A stretch of DNA of 64,000 bases, taken from assembly GCF_031119625.1 (NCBI RefSeq), contig NZ_JAVHZV010000007.1, positions 124,001 through 188,000 on the forward strand. The letters are read 5' to 3'. A model generated the notes under the pieces. The model saw only the letters and a program-made list of their open reading frames with translations. It was not told where the DNA came from and made no database searches. Shown here one piece after another: positions 55,860-64,000 of the stretch; position 1 is the first letter of the stretch, and every line of letters begins with the position of its first letter. The translations under genes were made by a program, and so were the position numbers. This DNA is from Pseudomonas sp. G34. GTDB taxonomy: Bacteria; Pseudomonadota; Gammaproteobacteria; Pseudomonadales; Pseudomonadaceae.

Positions 55860-57911
55860 ATGTACAACCTTTCCCCGTCGCTGATCCCCGTGCTGGTCGG
55901 GGTCGGCCTGGTCGCCCTGCTGATCGTCGGCCTGCTGGCCCTGTTCAAGGCCTTCTACATCAAGGTTCCCCAGGGCACCGCGCTGATCGTCAACGACATG
56001 TCGTCCACGCCCAAGGTGCATTTCACCGGCGCGCTGGTCTACCCGGTCATCCACCTCAAGGAGTTCATGAAGATCTCCCTGATCACCCTGGAGGTCGACC
56101 GCCGTGCCAAGGACGGCCTGATCTGCCGCGACAACATGCGCGCCGACATCACCGTGGCCTTCTACCTGCGCGTCAACGAGACCCAGGAAGACGTGCTCAA
56201 GGTCGCCAAGGCCATCGGCGTCGAGCGGGCCTCCGACCGTGCCGCGGTGAACGAGCTGTTCAACGCCAAGTTCTCCGAGGCCCTGAAGACCGTCGGCAAG
56301 CAGTTCGAATTCGTCCAGCTGTTCGAGAACCGCCAGGAGTTTCGCGACCGCATCGTCGAGGTGATCGGCAACGACCTCAACGGCTACGTGCTCGAAGACG
56401 TGGCCATCGACTACCTGGAGCAGACCGCCAAGAGCTCCCTGGACCCGAGCAACATTCTCGACGCCGAGGGTATCCGCAAGATCACCCAGCTGACCGCTGC
56501 GCAGAACGTCATCACCAATGACCTGGAGCGCAACGAAGAGCTGGCGATCAAGAAGAAGAACGTCGAAACCCGCGAGGCGACCTTGGCCCTGGAGCGTCAG
56601 CAGGCCGATGCCGAAGCACGCCAGAAGCGCGAGATCGAGACCATCCAGGCCCGTGAGCAGGCCGAGACCCTCAAGGTCAAGGAAGAAGAGCGCCTGAAGG
56701 CCGAGCAGGCCCGTATCCAGACCCAGCAGGAGCTGGACATCCGTGCCGAGAATCATCAGCGCGAAGTGGAAGTGGCCCAGCAGAACCGCCAGCGCGCGGT
56801 GGTCATCGAGGTGGAGAAGGTCACCCGCGCCAAGGATCTGGAAGTGGTGGCCCGCGAGCGCGAAGTCGAGCTGCAGCGCATCGAGAAGGAAAAGGCCCTG
56901 GAAGAAGAGCGCAAGAACATCGCCAGCGTGGTGCGCGAACGCGTTGCGGTGGAGAAGACCGTGGCCCAGGAAGAAGAGCGCATCAAGGAAGTCCGTGAGA
57001 TCTCCGAAGCCGAGCGCATGAAGCAGGTCACCGTGCTCAACGCCCAGGCCGAAGCCGAGCAGGAGCTGGTGCGCCAGGTCAAGCAGGCCGAGGCGGACGA
57101 AACCCGTTCCAAGCACAAGGCGGTGGAAATCAACAACCTCGCCCAGGCCGAACTGGAAGCCGCAGCCAAGAGCGCCGAGGCCAAGAAGAAGCTGGCCGAA
57201 GGTATCGAAGCCGAGCGCGCTGCGCCCGGTCTGGCCGATGCGCGGGTACGTGAAGTCACCGCTGCAGCCAAGGAGAAGGAGGGCCTCGCCGAGGCGCGCG
57301 TGCAGGCCGAGCGGCTGATCGCCGAAGCCAAGGGCGAGCAGGAAAAGGGCCTGGCCCAGGCACGTGTCACCGAAGCCCAGGCCGCCGCCAAGGAGAAGGA
57401 CGGCCTGGCCGATGCCAAGGTGCTGGAAGAGAAGCTCGGCGCCCAGGCGCGCGGCGAAGAGCAGCTCGGCACTGCCAAGGCGAAGGCCACCCAGGACCTG
57501 GGTATGGCCGAGGCGCAGGTGCTGCTGGAGCGTCTGAACGCCGAAGCCGAAGGCCTGGGCAAGAAGTTCGGTGCCCTGGATGCGCTCAGCGACAATGCGC
57601 GCCAGCACGAAGAGTTCCGCATGCAGCTGGAGAAGAGCTTCGAGGAGGCCATGGCCGCCATCGCCGCCAACAAGGAAATCGCCAAGGATCAGGCCGAGGT
57701 GCTGGCCACCGCGCTGGCCAAGGCGAAGATCGAGATCGTCGGCGGCGAAGGCGACTTCTTCAACTCGTTCGCCAAGTCCCTTTCCGTGGGCAAGGCCATC
57801 GAGGGCGTGGTCGGCAAGAGCCCGGTGGTGCAGGACGTATTGGCGCGACTACTGCAGGGCCGCGCCGCCGAAGCCAAACCGGCTGCGGTGAGCGACAGCG
57901 ACGCGGTGTAA
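55860..57911 (+). CDS. yqiK: Flotillin-family protein YqiK
   Basis: A 683-residue flotillin-like protein: N-terminal transmembrane helix (residues 8-30), band-7/SPFH domain to about 210 (KVPQGTALIVNDM, RDNMRADITVAFYLRV), then very long charged coiled coil. It is clearly longer than E. coli YqiK (about 550). Residues 457-536 contain a 40-residue tandem duplication (57228-57347 and 57348-57467), each unit made of GLA-A-V blocks. AAGGAG lies upstream. Expected role: membrane microdomain scaffold acting with YqiJ. Confidence 0.9.
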   Translation: MYNLSPSLIPVLVGVGLVALLIVGLLALFKAFYIKVPQGTALIVNDMSSTPKVHFTGALVYPVIHLKEFMKISLITLEVDRRAKDGLICRDNMRADITVAFYLRVNETQEDVLKVAKAIGVERASDRAAVNELFNAKFSEALKTVGKQFEFVQLFENRQEFRDRIVEVIGNDLNGYVLEDVAIDYLEQTAKSSLDPSNILDAEGIRKITQLTAAQNVITNDLERNEELAIKKKNVETREATLALERQQADAEARQKREIETIQAREQAETLKVKEEERLKAEQARIQTQQELDIRAENHQREVEVAQQNRQRAVVIEVEKVTRAKDLEVVAREREVELQRIEKEKALEEERKNIASVVRERVAVEKTVAQEEERIKEVREISEAERMKQVTVLNAQAEAEQELVRQVKQAEADETRSKHKAVEINNLAQAELEAAAKSAEAKKKLAEGIEAERAAPGLADARVREVTAAAKEKEGLAEARVQAERLIAEAKGEQEKGLAQARVTEAQAAAKEKDGLADAKVLEEKLGAQARGEEQLGTAKAKATQDLGMAEAQVLLERLNAEAEGLGKKFGALDALSDNARQHEEFRMQLEKSFEEAMAAIAANKEIAKDQAEVLATALAKAKIEIVGGEGDFFNSFAKSLSVGKAIEGVVGKSPVVQDVLARLLQGRAAEAKPAAVSDSDAV

Positions 57912-58022
57912 GCCACGGTGTCAGGCTCCAGCCAACCCGGCCGGAGCCTGTTACGCGATTCGACGCGGGCCAGGCCCGCGCTTGCAGGCCGCCAGGCCTG
58001 CCCCAACTACAAGGAAAGTGGC

Positions 58023-58262
58023 ATGTCGCAATCTAGAGATCATCTGGAAATGACCTTTCGCAGCATCCAGTGCTTTGCCGATGACGGCCGCCTGGACGCC
58101 GCCGAGCTGGGCTCGCTACTGGACATCGCCGAGCGCGATGGGGTGATCGATGACGACGAGATCCGTGTGCTGACGCGCATCATCGCCCGCATCAAACCCG
58201 AGGAGCTCGACCCCGCGATGCGCGAGAAACTCGCCGAGATCGCCCGCAAGATCGGTGCCTGA
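58023..58262 (+). CDS. Small acidic TerB-like helical protein
   Basis: A 79-residue protein with two helical hairpins: FADDGRLDAAELGSLLDIAE and RDGVIDDDEIRVLTRIIARI, a repeat of DG-(h)-(D/E)-(D/A)-E-h. This is the small TerB-like/EF-hand-like pattern seen next to DUF3686 ATPases. AAGGAAA precedes the ATG. No enzyme activity is expected; it probably binds a partner or a divalent ion. Confidence 0.7.
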   Translation: MSQSRDHLEMTFRSIQCFADDGRLDAAELGSLLDIAERDGVIDDDEIRVLTRIIARIKPEELDPAMREKLAEIARKIGA

Positions 58263-58331
58263 GCACCGCCTCATTCGTGTCGGCTCCGCCCATGACGGGG
58301 CCCTTGCAGACCGCGCAGATTCAGGAAGACC

Positions 58332-61300
58332 ATGATGTCGGACGCCCAGGCCGAAAACACCCAACAGGACATTCTCGACAAGGCCGTTGCCGAAGGCGGC
58401 GCCTATGAGGTGCTGCACAAGCGCCTGCAGGAGCAGGGTTTGCGCCTGCGGCAGGGCACCGAAGCACTCAACGGGCAGCGCCTGGAGGAGTTCGGCAGCA
58501 GCCAGATGGAAGTCATTGGCCGGGTGCGCATCCGCACCGAGAACAACTGCATCGCCCGCGACATCGTGCAGGTCGGCGACTGGCTGCTGTTCGGCTACAA
58601 CGTGTTCATGGGCCTGAAGAAGGAAACCGCGGTCGCCGACGTGTTCTCCCTCTATCGCCTGGTCGAAGGCAGCGAGGGCTATGAAGCCGAATCGATCCCG
58701 CTGGATGGCACTTTCCTGAGCCAGAGCGGCTTCGTCAACGACTTCAACGAGCTGTACACCTACTACAAGAACACTCGCCTGCTGCAGTTGGCGATCCGCG
58801 ACGGCAAGCTGCTGGCCAGCTTCCAGATCGGCGAGCGGATCACCGACATCCGCGTGTTCCGCTGGTCGCTGTCGCTCGACGGCAAACAGGTGCAGTACAT
58901 CGACAACCGCGGTGAACGCGATATCGCGCTGCCCGCACCGTTCGATTTCGAGTGGCAGAAGACCAGCCGCGAGATGACGGTCAATGGCCGCCACCCGCAC
59001 CTGAACATCCTCGACACGGTGTTCGTCGAGACGGTCGGCGGCGACCTGACCATCAAGGTCGAGAACAACACCGAGAGCGGGCAGGGCATCTACCGCGAAG
59101 AGGTGATGGACAAGACCCAGTCGCTGGACGATGCGCAGATCGAGTACGCCGCCCTGGGCAGCCTGATCCTGCTGAAGATCCTGCCGTACCGCGAAGAGCA
59201 GTGGCGCTACCTGGTGTTCAACCGCCTGACCCGCAAGGTCGAGCGCATCGATGCCATCGGCCTGGCCTGCGTGCAGTTGCCCGAAGACCACGGCATCATC
59301 TTTCCCGGCGGTTACTACCTGCAGAACGGCGAGCACAAGACCTTCGAGCAGTCGATGGCCGGCATGCGCTTCAAGCGCTCGGTGCGCTCGCCCAACGGCG
59401 AGGACGTGCAGTACATCTTCTACCACCCGGGCGAAGGCCGGGCGGTGCTGCTGACCTACAACATGGTCACCCGCCAGCTGCAGAACCCGATCTTCGGCCA
59501 CGGCTATGCGCGCCTGGAAGACGGCCGCATGGTGATCTTCTCCGCCGAGGGCGATGAGCCGACGCGCATCCACCCCATGCAGGTCTGGCAGACGCCGTTC
59601 GAGAGCGAGGAATACGCCGCCCGCCAACCGGCGCGCAGCGGCTTCTTCGGGCGTATCGGCAATGCCGAGCTGGTGCGCGGGGTGTCCGACCTGTTCAACC
59701 TCAGCCGCGAGATCGACAGCCGTGAAGTGTCGGTGGCGCGCTACAGCCTGCTGTGCCAGAACACCCGCCGGCTGTTCGATATCTACCACTGGCTGAGCGA
59801 CCCGCAATGCGCCGAGCTGGCGCCGCTGTTGCGCGAGATCGCCGCCACCGGCGAGCTGGTGCTCGACGAGTTCGAGAAGGTCGAGAGCATTCGCCAGCAG
59901 TCCGCCGCGGCCATGGCCGAGGCCGAAAGCCGGCAGAAGGCGCTGCTCGAAAGCGTGCGCTCGGACACCTGGGACAAGGTCGAGCAATACGTCGAAGCGC
60001 TCAATGCGATCACCGCCCAGCGTGGCCAGCTGCTGACCATCCGCGACTACCGCTACATCGACGTGGCGCGCATCGACGCCATGGAAACCGCGCTGCTCGA
60101 GGCCCGCGACCAGACTGCCGCGGCGACCTCGCGCTTTCTCGCCGGTGACGCCGCGCTGCAGCCTTATCACCACAACCTGCAGCTGCTCGACGAGCAGGTG
60201 CAGAAGGCCGAAAGCGTCGCGCAACTGGCCGAGCCGTTGGCCAGCCTCAACGAGATGGCCGGTAACCTGGACATGCTGTCCGGCCTGATGGCCTCGCTGC
60301 AGATCGACGACGCCACCGAACGCACGCGTATCGTCGACGCCATTTCCGAGGTCTATGCCAAGCTCAACCAGGCCAAGGCGCGCGCCGAGCAGCGTCGCAA
60401 GGGCCTGGGTTCGGCAGAGACCGTGGCGCAGTTCGGTGCCCAGTTCAAGCTGTTCAGCCAGAGCATCACCAACGCCCTGGCACTGGCCCAGGATCCCGAG
60501 CGCTGCGACGAGCAGTTGTCGCGGCTGCTGGTGCAGCTCGAAGAGCTGGAAAGCCAGTTCGGCGATCACGAACAGTTTCTCGGTGACATCCTGGCCAAGC
60601 GCGAGGAGCTGCTGGAAACCTTCGAGGCGCACAAGCAGAGCCTGCTCGACGAGCGCCAGCGCAAGGCCCAGGGCCTGCTCGACGCCGCGCGGCGGATTCT
60701 CGACAGCCTGGGGCGGCGTACCGCCAAGCTCAGCGAGGCCCAGGAGCTCAACGCCTTCTTCGCCGCCGACCCGCTGATTCTCAAGCTGCGTGAGCTGGCC
60801 GAGCGCCTGCGCGAGCTCAAGGACAGCGTCAAGGCCGATGACGTCGAGGCGCGCCTCAAGGCCGCCCGCGACCAGGCGGTGCGTGCGCTGCGCGACAAGA
60901 GCGAGCTGTTCGAGGCGGGTGGCGATGTCATCAAGCTGGGGCCGCGCCACCGCTTCGCGGTCAACACCCAGGAACTCGACCTGACCCTGTTGCCCCGTGG
61001 TGACGGCTTGTTCCTGCACCTGACCGGCACCGATTTCCTCGAGCCGCTGCACGATGCCGAGCTCGAGGGCCTGCGCGATTACTGGCAGGTGAGCCTGGAG
61101 TCCGAATCGGCCGCGCTGTATCGCGGTGAATACCTGGCGGGGCTGGTGCTCGACGCGGCGGTGCGCACCCGCGATGGCCTGAGCCTGGATCAGCTCAAGA
61201 CGCACATGAGCCAGCCGGAGGAGCTGCTCAAGCGCATTCGCGAATTCGCCGCACCGCGTTACAAGGAGGGCTATCAGAAGGGCATCCACGATCAGGACGC

Positions 61301-63569
61301 CATGGCCATCCTGCTGCGCTTGCTGGCGCTGCGCGAGGCGGCTGGCCTGCTCACCTATTCACCGCGGGCGCGCGGCTTCGCACTGTTCTTCTGGAGCCGC
61401 TGGCGCGAAGACGTGGACGCCGTGCACTGGCCGGAGCGGGCGCGTACCTGCGCCAACATCCGCCAGTTGTTCGCTCGCGACGAGGGCATCCGCCAACTGC
61501 AGGGCGAAGTGCTCAAGGCGCTGCAGGGTTTTCTGGCCCGCCACCCGATGCCGGTCGAGGCAGCCCTGCAACGTGAAGCTGCCGAGTACCTGGTCGAGGA
61601 ACTGGCCGCCCAGCGCATCGAGTTCGTGGTCAGCAAATATGCCCGCGAGCTGTTCGATGGCCTGCGCCAGCACCTGGAAGCCGTCCATATGTGGGACGGC
61701 TACCTGCAGGCCCAGGAGCGTCTGCGGGGGCGCCCGGAGCAGCGCTGGGCGCTGGCCGAGAACTGGCTGCAGGCCTATTGCGCGCAGCAGGGCCACCAGC
61801 ACCTCGACGCCTACGTGCCGGAGGCCGTGGCCCTGGGCCTGATCGACAGCGATGTGCCGCTGCGGGTCACCGAGGCGGACCTGCAGGTGCGCGTCGAGGG
61901 GCTGCTCGGTGATCACCCGCGCATTCAGGACGGCACCCTGAATTTTGCCCTGCACGATTTCTTCCAGCGCCTGCGCCACCACCGCGAAACCTTCCTGCCC
62001 GAGCTGCAGCGCTACCAGAGCCTGCGCCAGGAGGTGGTCAACCGTGAGCGTATGGCGCTGCGCCTGAGCGAGTTCAAGCCGCGGCCGCTGTCCTCGTTCG
62101 TGCGCAACAAGCTGATCAACGACGTGTACCTGGGCTTTATCGGCGACAACCTGGCCAAGCAGATGGGCACTGCCGGCGAGAACAAGCGCACCGACCTGAT
62201 GGGCCTGCTGATGCTCATTTCGCCGCCCGGCTACGGCAAGACCACGCTGATGGAGTACGTGGCCCATCGCCTCGGCCTGATCTTCATGAAGATCAACGGC
62301 CCGGCCCTCGGCCACGAGGTGCGCTCCATCGACCCGGCCCAGGCGCCGGACGCCACCTCGCGCCAGGAGCTGGAGAAGCTCAACCTGGCCCTGGAAATGG
62401 GCAACAACGTGATGCTCTATGTCGATGACATCCAGCACACCCACCCCGAATTCCTGCAGAAATTCATCTCGCTGTGCGACGGCACCCGGCGCATCGAGGG
62501 CGTGTGGAAGGGCCACACCAAGACCTACGACATGCGCGGCAAGAAGTTCTGCGTGGTGATGAGCGGCAACCCGTATACCGAGTCCGGCGACGTGTTCAAG
62601 ATCCCCGACATGCTCGCCAACCGCGCCGACATCTACAACCTGGGCGACACCCTGGGTGGCATGCAGGAAGCCTTCGCGCTGAGCTACATCGAGAACAGCC
62701 TGACCTCCAACCCGGTACTGGCGCCGCTGGCCACCCGCGAGATGGCCGACGTCTATCGCTTCGTCGCCAAGGCCGAGGGCAAGCCGTTCTCCGCCAACGA
62801 GCTGTCGCACAGCTACAGCGGCGCCGAGATCAACGAGATCGTCGCCACCCTGCAGCGCCTGATGCAGGTGCGTGACGTGGTCGGCCGGGTCAACCAGCAA
62901 TACATCGTCAGTGCCGCCCAGGCCGACAGCTACCGCACCGAGCCACCGTTCAAGCTGCAGGGCAGCTACCGCAACATGAACAAGATGGCCGAGAAGATCA
63001 GCTCGGTAATGAACGATGCCGAGCTGCTGCAACTGATCGCCGACCACTACCAGGGCGAGTCGCAGCTGCTCACCACCGGCGCCGAGGAGAACCTGCTCAA
63101 GCTCGCCGAACTGCGTGGCAACCAGACGCCCGAGCAGCTCGAGCGCTGGACGCAGATCAAGCGCGACTTCATGCGCAACAAGGCCATGGGCGGCAGCGAT
63201 TCGGACGTCGGCGCCCGTGTGGTGGCGCAGCTCAACGACCTGGTCGAGGGCGTGCGCGGCCTGGCTCGCAGTGAGCCTGCCGCACCTGCGCCTGCCGCCG
63301 TGCCCTGGCAGGAACTGCTGGCTGGCCTCGAGCGCCTGCGCGACGTGCAGCCGAAGGTGGAGGTGGCCGTGCAGGCGCAGCCGCAACCCGGCGTGCAGGC
63401 ATTGCTCGAACGGCTGGCCGATGGCCTGCAGGATGGCGTGGTGCCGCTGATCAATGCCATGGACAAGAAGATCGACATCGACCTGGGTACCCACAAGCGC
63501 ATGGGCGACATGGCCCAGCAACTGCGGGAGATCGCCCGGATGATGGGGCAGGGTGGCGAGACGCCGTGA
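58332..63569 (+). CDS. Very large AAA-type ATPase, DUF3686 (DNA repair ATPase family)
   Basis: A 1745-residue protein annotated in the family as DNA repair ATPase, though a repair role has not been shown as far as I know. Residues about 50-480 are beta-rich (VGDWLLFGYNVFMG, TRKVERIDAIG, FIFY-type strands) and may form a propeller; 520-860 is coiled coil; the AAA core is near 1290-1480 with Walker A SPPGYGKTTLMEYVAHRL (about 1297), Walker B YVDDIQHTHPEF (about 1359) and SGNPYTESGDVFKIPDML (about 1407). A tail of about 250 residues follows. ATG 58332 or 58335 may be used. It lies in the PspA/flotillin operon. Confidence 0.85.
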   Translation: MMSDAQAENTQQDILDKAVAEGGAYEVLHKRLQEQGLRLRQGTEALNGQRLEEFGSSQMEVIGRVRIRTENNCIARDIVQVGDWLLFGYNVFMGLKKETAVADVFSLYRLVEGSEGYEAESIPLDGTFLSQSGFVNDFNELYTYYKNTRLLQLAIRDGKLLASFQIGERITDIRVFRWSLSLDGKQVQYIDNRGERDIALPAPFDFEWQKTSREMTVNGRHPHLNILDTVFVETVGGDLTIKVENNTESGQGIYREEVMDKTQSLDDAQIEYAALGSLILLKILPYREEQWRYLVFNRLTRKVERIDAIGLACVQLPEDHGIIFPGGYYLQNGEHKTFEQSMAGMRFKRSVRSPNGEDVQYIFYHPGEGRAVLLTYNMVTRQLQNPIFGHGYARLEDGRMVIFSAEGDEPTRIHPMQVWQTPFESEEYAARQPARSGFFGRIGNAELVRGVSDLFNLSREIDSREVSVARYSLLCQNTRRLFDIYHWLSDPQCAELAPLLREIAATGELVLDEFEKVESIRQQSAAAMAEAESRQKALLESVRSDTWDKVEQYVEALNAITAQRGQLLTIRDYRYIDVARIDAMETALLEARDQTAAATSRFLAGDAALQPYHHNLQLLDEQVQKAESVAQLAEPLASLNEMAGNLDMLSGLMASLQIDDATERTRIVDAISEVYAKLNQAKARAEQRRKGLGSAETVAQFGAQFKLFSQSITNALALAQDPERCDEQLSRLLVQLEELESQFGDHEQFLGDILAKREELLETFEAHKQSLLDERQRKAQGLLDAARRILDSLGRRTAKLSEAQELNAFFAADPLILKLRELAERLRELKDSVKADDVEARLKAARDQAVRALRDKSELFEAGGDVIKLGPRHRFAVNTQELDLTLLPRGDGLFLHLTGTDFLEPLHDAELEGLRDYWQVSLESESAALYRGEYLAGLVLDAAVRTRDGLSLDQLKTHMSQPEELLKRIREFAAPRYKEGYQKGIHDQDAMAILLRLLALREAAGLLTYSPRARGFALFFWSRWREDVDAVHWPERARTCANIRQLFARDEGIRQLQGEVLKALQGFLARHPMPVEAALQREAAEYLVEELAAQRIEFVVSKYARELFDGLRQHLEAVHMWDGYLQAQERLRGRPEQRWALAENWLQAYCAQQGHQHLDAYVPEAVALGLIDSDVPLRVTEADLQVRVEGLLGDHPRIQDGTLNFALHDFFQRLRHHRETFLPELQRYQSLRQEVVNRERMALRLSEFKPRPLSSFVRNKLINDVYLGFIGDNLAKQMGTAGENKRTDLMGLLMLISPPGYGKTTLMEYVAHRLGLIFMKINGPALGHEVRSIDPAQAPDATSRQELEKLNLALEMGNNVMLYVDDIQHTHPEFLQKFISLCDGTRRIEGVWKGHTKTYDMRGKKFCVVMSGNPYTESGDVFKIPDMLANRADIYNLGDTLGGMQEAFALSYIENSLTSNPVLAPLATREMADVYRFVAKAEGKPFSANELSHSYSGAEINEIVATLQRLMQVRDVVGRVNQQYIVSAAQADSYRTEPPFKLQGSYRNMNKMAEKISSVMNDAELLQLIADHYQGESQLLTTGAEENLLKLAELRGNQTPEQLERWTQIKRDFMRNKAMGGSDSDVGARVVAQLNDLVEGVRGLARSEPAAPAPAAVPWQELLAGLERLRDVQPKVEVAVQAQPQPGVQALLERLADGLQDGVVPLINAMDKKIDIDLGTHKRMGDMAQQLREIARMMGQGGETP

Positions 63570-64000
63570 CGCTCTGGCTGTTACCGCGCCTGAAGCTGCT
63601 GTTCGGCATCGCCGCGGTGATGGTCGTGCTGCAACTGATCAACAGCCTGGATGGCTACGCCCTCAATCGCTTCGGGCTGATCCCCCGGGAGCTCCAGGCG
63701 TTGCCAGGCATCCTGCTGGCGCCCTGGTTGCACGGCAGCTGGCTGCACCTGTTCGGTAACCTCAGCGGTTTCCTGGTGCTGGGCGCCCTGGCGCTGCTGG
63801 AGTCGCGCGGCGAGTTCATCCGCGCCAGCCTGTTCATCATCGTTGCCAGTGGGGTGTTGGTCTGGCTGTTCGGCCGTCCGGGTATTCATGTCGGCTCCAG
63901 CGGCTGGCTGTTCGGCTTGTGGGGCCTGTTGCTGGGGCGCGCCTGGTTCCGCCGCAGCTTCGCCGACCTGTTGTTGGCGGCCCTGGCTCTGCTGTTGTAT
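63566..64000 (+). CDS. Rhomboid-family intramembrane serine protease (3' end outside the window)
   Basis: The first 145 codons of a membrane protein start at GTG 63566, overlapping the ATPase stop by four bases (GTGA). The frame shows WLHGSWLHLFGNLSGFLVLG, the conserved rhomboid His/Asn helix, and VGSSGWLFGLWG, with the GxSG catalytic serine. Rhomboids cut transmembrane helices of other proteins. The catalytic His lies beyond the edge. The coupling to the ATPase gene places this protease in the PspA/flotillin operon. Confidence 0.8.
   Translation, partial: MTLWLLPRLKLLFGIAAVMVVLQLINSLDGYALNRFGLIPRELQALPGILLAPWLHGSWLHLFGNLSGFLVLGALALLESRGEFIRASLFIIVASGVLVWLFGRPGIHVGSSGWLFGLWGLLLGRAWFRRSFADLLLAALALLLY

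Noticed and set aside
58116-61289. 1057- and 720-residue open frames on the minus strand over the DUF3686 ATPase gene
   Set aside because: No family resemblance, biased composition, and the plus-strand ATPase has a Walker A and B.

Overview
The window is a chromosomal segment of a Pseudomonas-type gammaproteobacterium (Pseudomonas sensu lato). Pointers are the high-GC coding sequence, an OprD-family porin, the local orders ffh-rpsP-rimM-trmD-rplS and xerD-dsbC-hom-thrC, a cyoABCDE oxidase operon, and REP-type intergenic repeats built on GGGAGCGGGCCATGCCCGCG. No tRNA, rRNA, CRISPR array, insertion sequence or prophage was seen. Coding density is high and both strands are used.

Layout. 1-7.6 kb: sugar-acid catabolism (kdgD, a LacI regulator, garD, a 2-hydroxyacid dehydrogenase, a FadR-type GntR regulator, an SDR) ending in an aminotransferase relic. 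The first bases look like the 3' end of a second kdgD-like gene. 7.6-12.2 kb: kptA, a Sel1-type lipoprotein, and a gamma-glutamylation-type amine cluster (FAD oxidase, XRE-cupin regulator, glutamine-synthetase-like ligase). 12.2-20 kb: a YIP1-like membrane protein, two small membrane proteins and the cytochrome bo oxidase operon cyoABCDE. 20-23.2 kb: an RlmI/K-like methyltransferase, an OprD-family porin with a long structured leader, and a CHMI-type isomerase. 23.2-28.8 kb: gcvH-gcvP-gcvT behind a clear sigma-54 promoter, then a SirB1-like protein. 28.9-37.2 kb: yebG with a LexA box, psiE, a SWIM-SNF2 helicase, a CHASE-like/degenerate GGDEF protein, small membrane proteins, an SDR and yaaA. 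37.5-44 kb: a PIN-PhoH ATPase, moaCDE, purT, a CorC-type protein and a CcsA-like protein. 44-52.5 kb: ffh, the rpsP-rimM-trmD-rplS operon, xerD, dsbC, hom and thrC. 52.7-64 kb: endonuclease I, then a single-direction block of YjfI (DUF2170), PspA/IM30, YqiJ, a YqiK flotillin, a small TerB-like protein, a 1745-residue DUF3686 AAA ATPase and a rhomboid protease cut by the window edge.

How the genes work together. kdgD and garD supply consecutive steps from galactarate toward 2-oxoglutarate semialdehyde. A 13-bp dyad of the form GTTGTNNGAYAAC lies before kdgD and twice between the porin and the isomerase, so uptake and catabolism may share a regulator. A perfect central-CG palindrome sits inside the likely garD promoter next to the LacI gene. 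The most system-like block is the last 10 kb: a PspA protein, a flotillin with its NfeD-like partner, a giant AAA ATPase and a rhomboid protease. It has the look of a membrane-stress or membrane-remodelling module and is preceded by paired 12-bp palindromes two helical turns apart. Functions are inferred by recognising protein families; no database search was possible.
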